A stretch of 9,023 bases of DNA from Muribaculaceae bacterium (lineage in GTDB: Bacteria > Bacteroidota > Bacteroidia > Bacteroidales > Muribaculaceae): positions 1-9,023 of the forward strand of contig JAIDKP010000473.1 in assembly GCA_029051445.1 (NCBI GenBank). Reading direction: 5' to 3'. Positions 5,430-9,023 of this stretch are shown here, piece by piece; within the stretch, counting starts at the first letter, position 1; each line of letters starts with the position of its first letter. Below the pieces are notes generated by a model. That model searched no databases and had not been told where the DNA came from. It saw only the letters and a list, made by a program, of their open reading frames with translations. Made by a program: the position numbers and the translations under genes.

Positions 5430-6691
5430 AAGACCAGTGGCTTAAAGATATACATGACCGTATGTCGGACTTTGAAGTTGAAGAGCCGGCCGGTCTGTGG
5501 GACGCGATCGAAGATGGCCTTGACGTTGTGCCGCCGGTGTCGTTATATCGTGCGACATGGCGTCGGAGGCTGAAACGTATATCAGCGGCTGCGGCCATAC
5601 TTGCTGTTGTCGCTACGTTGTGCCGTTTTATTCTTTGGGATGAAGCGACGGGGGGGGCTGATCCTGTCGATTATGCCGAGATACCGGCGGCGAAAGAGCA
5701 TGTCGGCGACAGTGGTGTGGATGAGGCACTGCTTGATGGCAGCAGGGATTTTGCGGCTTCAGTGGAAGATGCTTTTTCCGAAGCCATGCGGCTTGAATCA
5801 GTGACTTTGAATGTAGAAAACGGTGATGATTGCTCTTCGCCGGAGGTGTCGGCGGAAAACGGCGAGGCTATGCCGGCTGCTGATACTGCTGTTGTCAAGG
5901 ACAATGAATTTGTGCCTGACCATAAAACGCCTGATGGTTTTAAAAAGAAGGTGAACAGTCGGAAGATGCTTTATGCCGATGCGTCGCCGGGAGCGTTGAG
6001 GGGGTACGGACGCATATCGGTAAGTGCTTTTACGTCAGGCGGTATAGGGATGGCGATGAATGGGAGGAGTTCGATGGGAGAAGCGGCCGGAGTCGCGGGT
6101 GCCGCAGGAGCGCAGTGGAATGACAGCCCCATGCTTGGATTCCTGCTGTTTAACAAGGGGCTGGATGTTGAGTCGGAAATAAAACACAGGCTTCCGGTAA
6201 AGACGGGAATGACGCTGGCCTATCAGGTGAATGACAGACTGTCGGTCGAGACAGGACTGATTTATACCAATCTGACCTCTGATTTGAAATTTGGAGGCGA
6301 AAACCATTATTTCTCAGGACGTCAGACATTGCATTATGTAGGTGTGCCGCTTAATGTGAGATATCGTGCGTTTTCATGGCGGCGTTTTGAGGTCTATGCC
6401 TCAGCAGGCGTCACTGGTGAAAAATGTGTTTCAGGCAAGTCTTTAAAGGACTATATGTTTGATAATCAGAAAGTAGAAGCTGAAGCTTATAATGTGGAGG
6501 TGAAACCGTTGCAGTGGTCGGTGAATGTAGCGGCCGGCCTGCAGTTCAATGTGGTGAAGGCTGTCGGAGTGTATGCCGAGCCTGGTGTGGGCTATTATTT
6601 TGATAATGGCTCTCCGGTGAGGACGATCTATAAGGATAAGCCGCTTAATTTCAATATGAATCTCGGACTGCGACTGACATTGGGACGGTAA
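5426..6691 (+). CDS. Putative trans-envelope anti-sigma factor: cytoplasmic N-terminus, one membrane helix and outer-membrane beta-barrel domain
   Basis: This 421-residue protein is translationally coupled to the sigma factor by a 4-base overlap. It has no N-terminal signal peptide. Residues 1-45 are acidic and soluble (WLKDIHDRMSDFEVEEPAGLW at 5-25) and sit where an anti-sigma domain would be. A basic patch (WRRRLKR, 45-51) precedes one hydrophobic helix (about 52-71), which predicts N-in, C-out topology. Residues 72-193 are an acidic, low-complexity linker. From about 194 to the end, alternating strands (GRISVSAF, RLSVETGLIYTNL, HYVGVPLNVRYRAF, RFEVYASAGV, VGVYAEPGVGYYF, NFNMNLGLRLTLGR) fit an outer-membrane beta-barrel of the PorT/OMP_b-brl type. 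The chain ends in Arg, not the usual aromatic residue. The anti-sigma role is inferred from the coupling and topology; no zinc-type anti-sigma motif is visible. A G8 run lies in the gene. Confidence 0.82.
   Translation: MKDQWLKDIHDRMSDFEVEEPAGLWDAIEDGLDVVPPVSLYRATWRRRLKRISAAAAILAVVATLCRFILWDEATGGADPVDYAEIPAAKEHVGDSGVDEALLDGSRDFAASVEDAFSEAMRLESVTLNVENGDDCSSPEVSAENGEAMPAADTAVVKDNEFVPDHKTPDGFKKKVNSRKMLYADASPGALRGYGRISVSAFTSGGIGMAMNGRSSMGEAAGVAGAAGAQWNDSPMLGFLLFNKGLDVESEIKHRLPVKTGMTLAYQVNDRLSVETGLIYTNLTSDLKFGGENHYFSGRQTLHYVGVPLNVRYRAFSWRRFEVYASAGVTGEKCVSGKSLKDYMFDNQKVEAEAYNVEVKPLQWSVNVAAGLQFNVVKAVGVYAEPGVGYYFDNGSPVRTIYKDKPLNFNMNLGLRLTLGR
5650..5657 (+). repeat. Run of eight G inside the putative anti-sigma gene
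   Basis: The run covers codons 75-78 (Thr-Gly-Gly-Ala), just after the membrane helix. Loss of one G leads to a stop at 5802-5804 after about 50 aberrant residues. Gain of one G brings an immediate TGA (5659-5661). Either keeps the cytoplasmic part and helix but loses linker and barrel. Slippage is a possibility, not shown. Confidence 0.9.
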
Positions 6692-6692
6692 A

Positions 6693-6708
6693 AAATCGTG
6701 AAATCGTG
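6693..6708 (+). repeat. Tandem 8-base direct repeat before the beta-galactosidase promoter
   Basis: AAATCGTG occurs twice in direct succession (6693-6700 and 6701-6708), just before the expected -33 position of the promoter at 6730. It could be an activator or repressor site, but its short length makes chance quite possible. Confidence 0.35.
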
Positions 6709-6729
6709 GGTTTAAAAGATTGGAAAGGT

Positions 6730-6737
6730 TATATTTG
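6730..6737 (+). promoter_or_regulatory. Probable -7 promoter element of the beta-galactosidase gene
   Basis: TATATTTG is a perfect TAnnTTTG match 38 bases before the ATG at 6776. No clear TTTG lies 19-21 bases upstream (the position holds TGGG), so activation by another factor is possible. It suggests the gene has its own start, at about 6744, rather than depending on the sigma factor operon. Confidence 0.5.
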
Positions 6738-6775
6738 TCGTAATTCAAATCGATAACATAACCAATCGGGACATT

Positions 6776-9023
6776 ATGAATTTTTTAAAGATTGCGGCTT
6801 TGTCACTCGCATCTATTTCAGTGAGTGTGGCTGCGACCGGGCGGACAACCGAATTTGACCGCAGCTGGATCTCTGACCAGCACGTACTTGGAGTCAACAA
6901 AGAGCCGGGGCATGCTACGGTCATACCTTATGCCTCAAAAGCTGATCTTATGGCCGATCCACGGTACAAAACCGCATGGCTGACACCGGAGAAGGCTATG
7001 ACTGTCGATCTAAACGGAACCTGGAAATTCAAATGGGTTCCCGGCACGCCTGAGGGGCCGGGCGACAGTGAGTTCCAGGCCACCGATCTTGACGACAGCG
7101 CGTGGGACAACATACGCGTGCCTATGAGCTGGGAAATGCAGCCGGGCTACAACCTGCCTACATACAACAACACCGGGTATCCGTTTGTCAACGAGCCGCC
7201 TGTGGCAATGCGCGGTTTTGAGGAGCATGGCATCATTGACCATAATGCCACCGGTTTCTACCGCCGCACATTCGACATACCGCAGAGCTGGAAAGACAAG
7301 AATGTCTTTATACACTTCGACGGTGTCTACAGCTGCTGCGTCGTGTGGGTCAACGGCAAGTTTGTGGGCTACTCTCAGGGGGCCAACAACGATGCCGAGT
7401 TTGATCTCACCGATTTCGTCCATCCGGGCGAAAATCAGCTTTCGGTGCGCGTCTACCGCTGGTGCGACGGATCGTATCTCGAGGGACAGGACATGTGGCG
7501 CATGAGCGGCATACACCGCGATGTGTATCTCGTGGCCAAGCCACGCACTTTTGTGCGCGACCACTATATCACAGTCAGCGACCAGAGCGCCGATGCCACT
7601 TCCGGAAAAATGGATGTGGCTCTGACGATCGACAATCGTGGAGGCGGGTCAACTTCAAAGACATTGCGTCTTGAACTTTTGGGACCGGACGGTAAGCTGA
7701 AAGCGAGTGATACAAAAACGGTAAAGGTGGATTCGCCCGAGGCAGAAGTGACCCTGTCGACCGGCAAGCTCAGCGGCCTTACTCCGTGGAATGCAGAGAG
7801 CCCCGTGCTCTACGATGTGGTCGTGTCGCAGCTCGACGGCAACGGCAAGGAGGAGATGGTGTTCAGCACGAAATACGGTTTCCGCAACATCGGTGTCGTA
7901 AATTCGGGCGATGAGCACTACTACACGGTCAACGGCAAGCGCCTGTTTGTAAAGGGTGTCAATATCCACGACTCGCATCCGCTCTACGGACGCTATGTCG
8001 ATGTCGAAACCATGCTCCGCGATCTCGAGCTGATGAAGCAGGCCAACGTCAATACAGTACGCACGAGTCACTATCCGCGCCAGCCCAAGATGTATGCGAT
8101 GATGGATGCCTACGGCCTCTACTGCATTGATGAGGCCGATCTCGAGTGCCACGGCAACAACGGCCTTACCCGCGACACTACCTGGACCGACGCGTTTGTC
8201 GACCGCAACGTGCGCATGGTGATGCGCGACCGCAATCATCCGTCGGTGATATTCTGGTCACTCGGCAACGAGAACGGCTCGGGCGTGAACATGTCGCACT
8301 GCTACGATGCCGTGCGCGCGCTCGACTCGCGCTTCATCCACTGCCATGGCGACAAAGCCTCCGACATGTATTCCGAGATGTATACCTCGATCGATAAGGC
8401 CCGCAAACTCACCAACGGACGCGACGGAAGGCCGTTTATCATGTGTGAGTACGCCCATGCCATGGGACAGGCTATCGGCAACCTCGCCGAGTACTGGGAT
8501 ATCATCAAGTCGAGCAAGGGCATGGTCGGCGGCTGCATCTGGGATTGGGTGGATCAGTCGGTATTCGATCCCGTGGCTATAAAGAACGGTACCACCATGT
8601 CGGCCGACGGATACAGCGGCTGGACTGGCGGCTGCGACTACGACCCGTGGTTCAAGACCCACGACAACAACGACAAGGCTTTCCAGGGCAACTTCCTCAA
8701 CAACGGCGTGATTACCCCCGACCGCAAGTGGACGGCCAAGCTCACCGAGGTGAAGAAAGTCTACCAGAACGCCGACTTCCTGTCGCTCGACGGCAACAAA
8801 CTGACCATCAAGAACGAATATCCGTTCAATAACCTCGGAGAAATGTTTGACCTCACATATTCCGTCGACCGCAATGGTGTGGAGATCGAGTCAGGCAAGA
8901 CGGAGGTCGATATACCCGCGTTACAGACTTCGACAGTGACACTGCCGATCAACACGGTTATCGCCGCCGATGCCGAGTATGCGGTGACTGTGGGGCTGTC
9001 GCTCAAGCATGACACACCATGGG
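6776..9023 (+). CDS. Secreted GH2 beta-galactosidase (LacZ type), C-terminus cut by the window edge
   Basis: The frame is open from the ATG at 6776-6778 to the right edge (749 codons), while full LacZ-type enzymes have about 1000-1100 residues. An N-terminal signal peptide (MNFLKIAALSLASISVSVAA) points to the periplasm. Domains in order are a sugar-binding jelly roll (about 75-250), an Ig-like domain (255-365), a TIM barrel (366-650) and the start of a second Ig-like domain. The last LacZ domain is missing beyond the edge. Catalytic motifs match LacZ: acid/base Glu499 in FWSLGNENG, nucleophile Glu558 in MCEYAHAMGQ, His398 in GVNIHDSHP, His432 in TSHYP, metal-site Glu457 and His459 in DEADLECHG, and WDWVDQ after the nucleophile. 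It hydrolyses terminal beta-galactosides, probably oligosaccharides from diet or mucin. No SusC/SusD gene is in the window. Activity on beta-galactose is likely; the exact linkage is not readable. Confidence 0.96.
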   Translation, partial: MNFLKIAALSLASISVSVAATGRTTEFDRSWISDQHVLGVNKEPGHATVIPYASKADLMADPRYKTAWLTPEKAMTVDLNGTWKFKWVPGTPEGPGDSEFQATDLDDSAWDNIRVPMSWEMQPGYNLPTYNNTGYPFVNEPPVAMRGFEEHGIIDHNATGFYRRTFDIPQSWKDKNVFIHFDGVYSCCVVWVNGKFVGYSQGANNDAEFDLTDFVHPGENQLSVRVYRWCDGSYLEGQDMWRMSGIHRDVYLVAKPRTFVRDHYITVSDQSADATSGKMDVALTIDNRGGGSTSKTLRLELLGPDGKLKASDTKTVKVDSPEAEVTLSTGKLSGLTPWNAESPVLYDVVVSQLDGNGKEEMVFSTKYGFRNIGVVNSGDEHYYTVNGKRLFVKGVNIHDSHPLYGRYVDVETMLRDLELMKQANVNTVRTSHYPRQPKMYAMMDAYGLYCIDEADLECHGNNGLTRDTTWTDAFVDRNVRMVMRDRNHPSVIFWSLGNENGSGVNMSHCYDAVRALDSRFIHCHGDKASDMYSEMYTSIDKARKLTNGRDGRPFIMCEYAHAMGQAIGNLAEYWDIIKSSKGMVGGCIWDWVDQSVFDPVAIKNGTTMSADGYSGWTGGCDYDPWFKTHDNNDKAFQGNFLNNGVITPDRKWTAKLTEVKKVYQNADFLSLDGNKLTIKNEYPFNNLGEMFDLTYSVDRNGVEIESGKTEVDIPALQTSTVTLPINTVIAADAEYAVTVGLSLKHDTPW

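Noticed and set aside
7655..8239. A 194-residue open frame on the minus strand, and others at 7010-7564 and 8258-8662
   Set aside because: All are shadows of the beta-galactosidase gene, whose catalytic motifs are intact in one unbroken plus-strand frame. His/Val-rich products like these are typical of antisense frames in GC-rich genes.

Overview
The window looks like a chromosomal segment of a gut Bacteroidales bacterium, plausibly Muribaculaceae (S24-7) or a close relative. This placement is inferred from several signs. A NigD-like lipoprotein is present, a family I know mainly from Bacteroidales. An ECF sigma factor is paired with a membrane-anchored protein ending in an outer-membrane beta-barrel. 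Lipoprotein signals are of the Bacteroidetes type. Promoter-like TAnnTTTG -7 elements occur, and strong Shine-Dalgarno sequences are absent. GC content is intermediate. No mobile element, CRISPR array, tRNA or rRNA is visible, and no gene-free stretch exceeds 300 bases.

Left third (1-2807, minus strand): an apparent three-gene operon, read right to left. It encodes a 71-residue two-helix membrane protein, a PstS-like substrate-binding lipoprotein, and a secreted tetratricopeptide-repeat protein that runs off the left edge. A promoter-like element lies just upstream, at about 2889-2919. No ABC permease, ATPase or ExbB/ExbD/TonB gene is seen in the window.

Middle (2981-4724): single genes. A lipoprotein with an antibiotic biosynthesis monooxygenase (ABM) domain (+) converges on a YccF-type membrane protein (-), with a hairpin terminator between them. 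A NigD-like lipoprotein (+) with an acidic surface-export-like tail follows, ending at a strong terminator.

Right half (4869-9023, plus strand): an ECF sigma factor overlaps by 4 bases a 421-residue protein. That protein has a short cytoplasmic N-terminus, one inner-membrane helix, a long acidic periplasmic linker and a C-terminal beta-barrel-like domain. It is best read as a trans-envelope anti-sigma factor or sensor. Its gene carries a run of eight G just after the membrane helix, where slippage would cut off the sensor part. Downstream, behind its own promoter-like sequence, is a secreted LacZ-type GH2 beta-galactosidase cut by the right edge.

The most interesting unit is the sigma factor with its barrel-fused partner, plus the poly-G tract. 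Whether it controls the neighbouring beta-galactosidase or NigD gene cannot be told from sequence alone.
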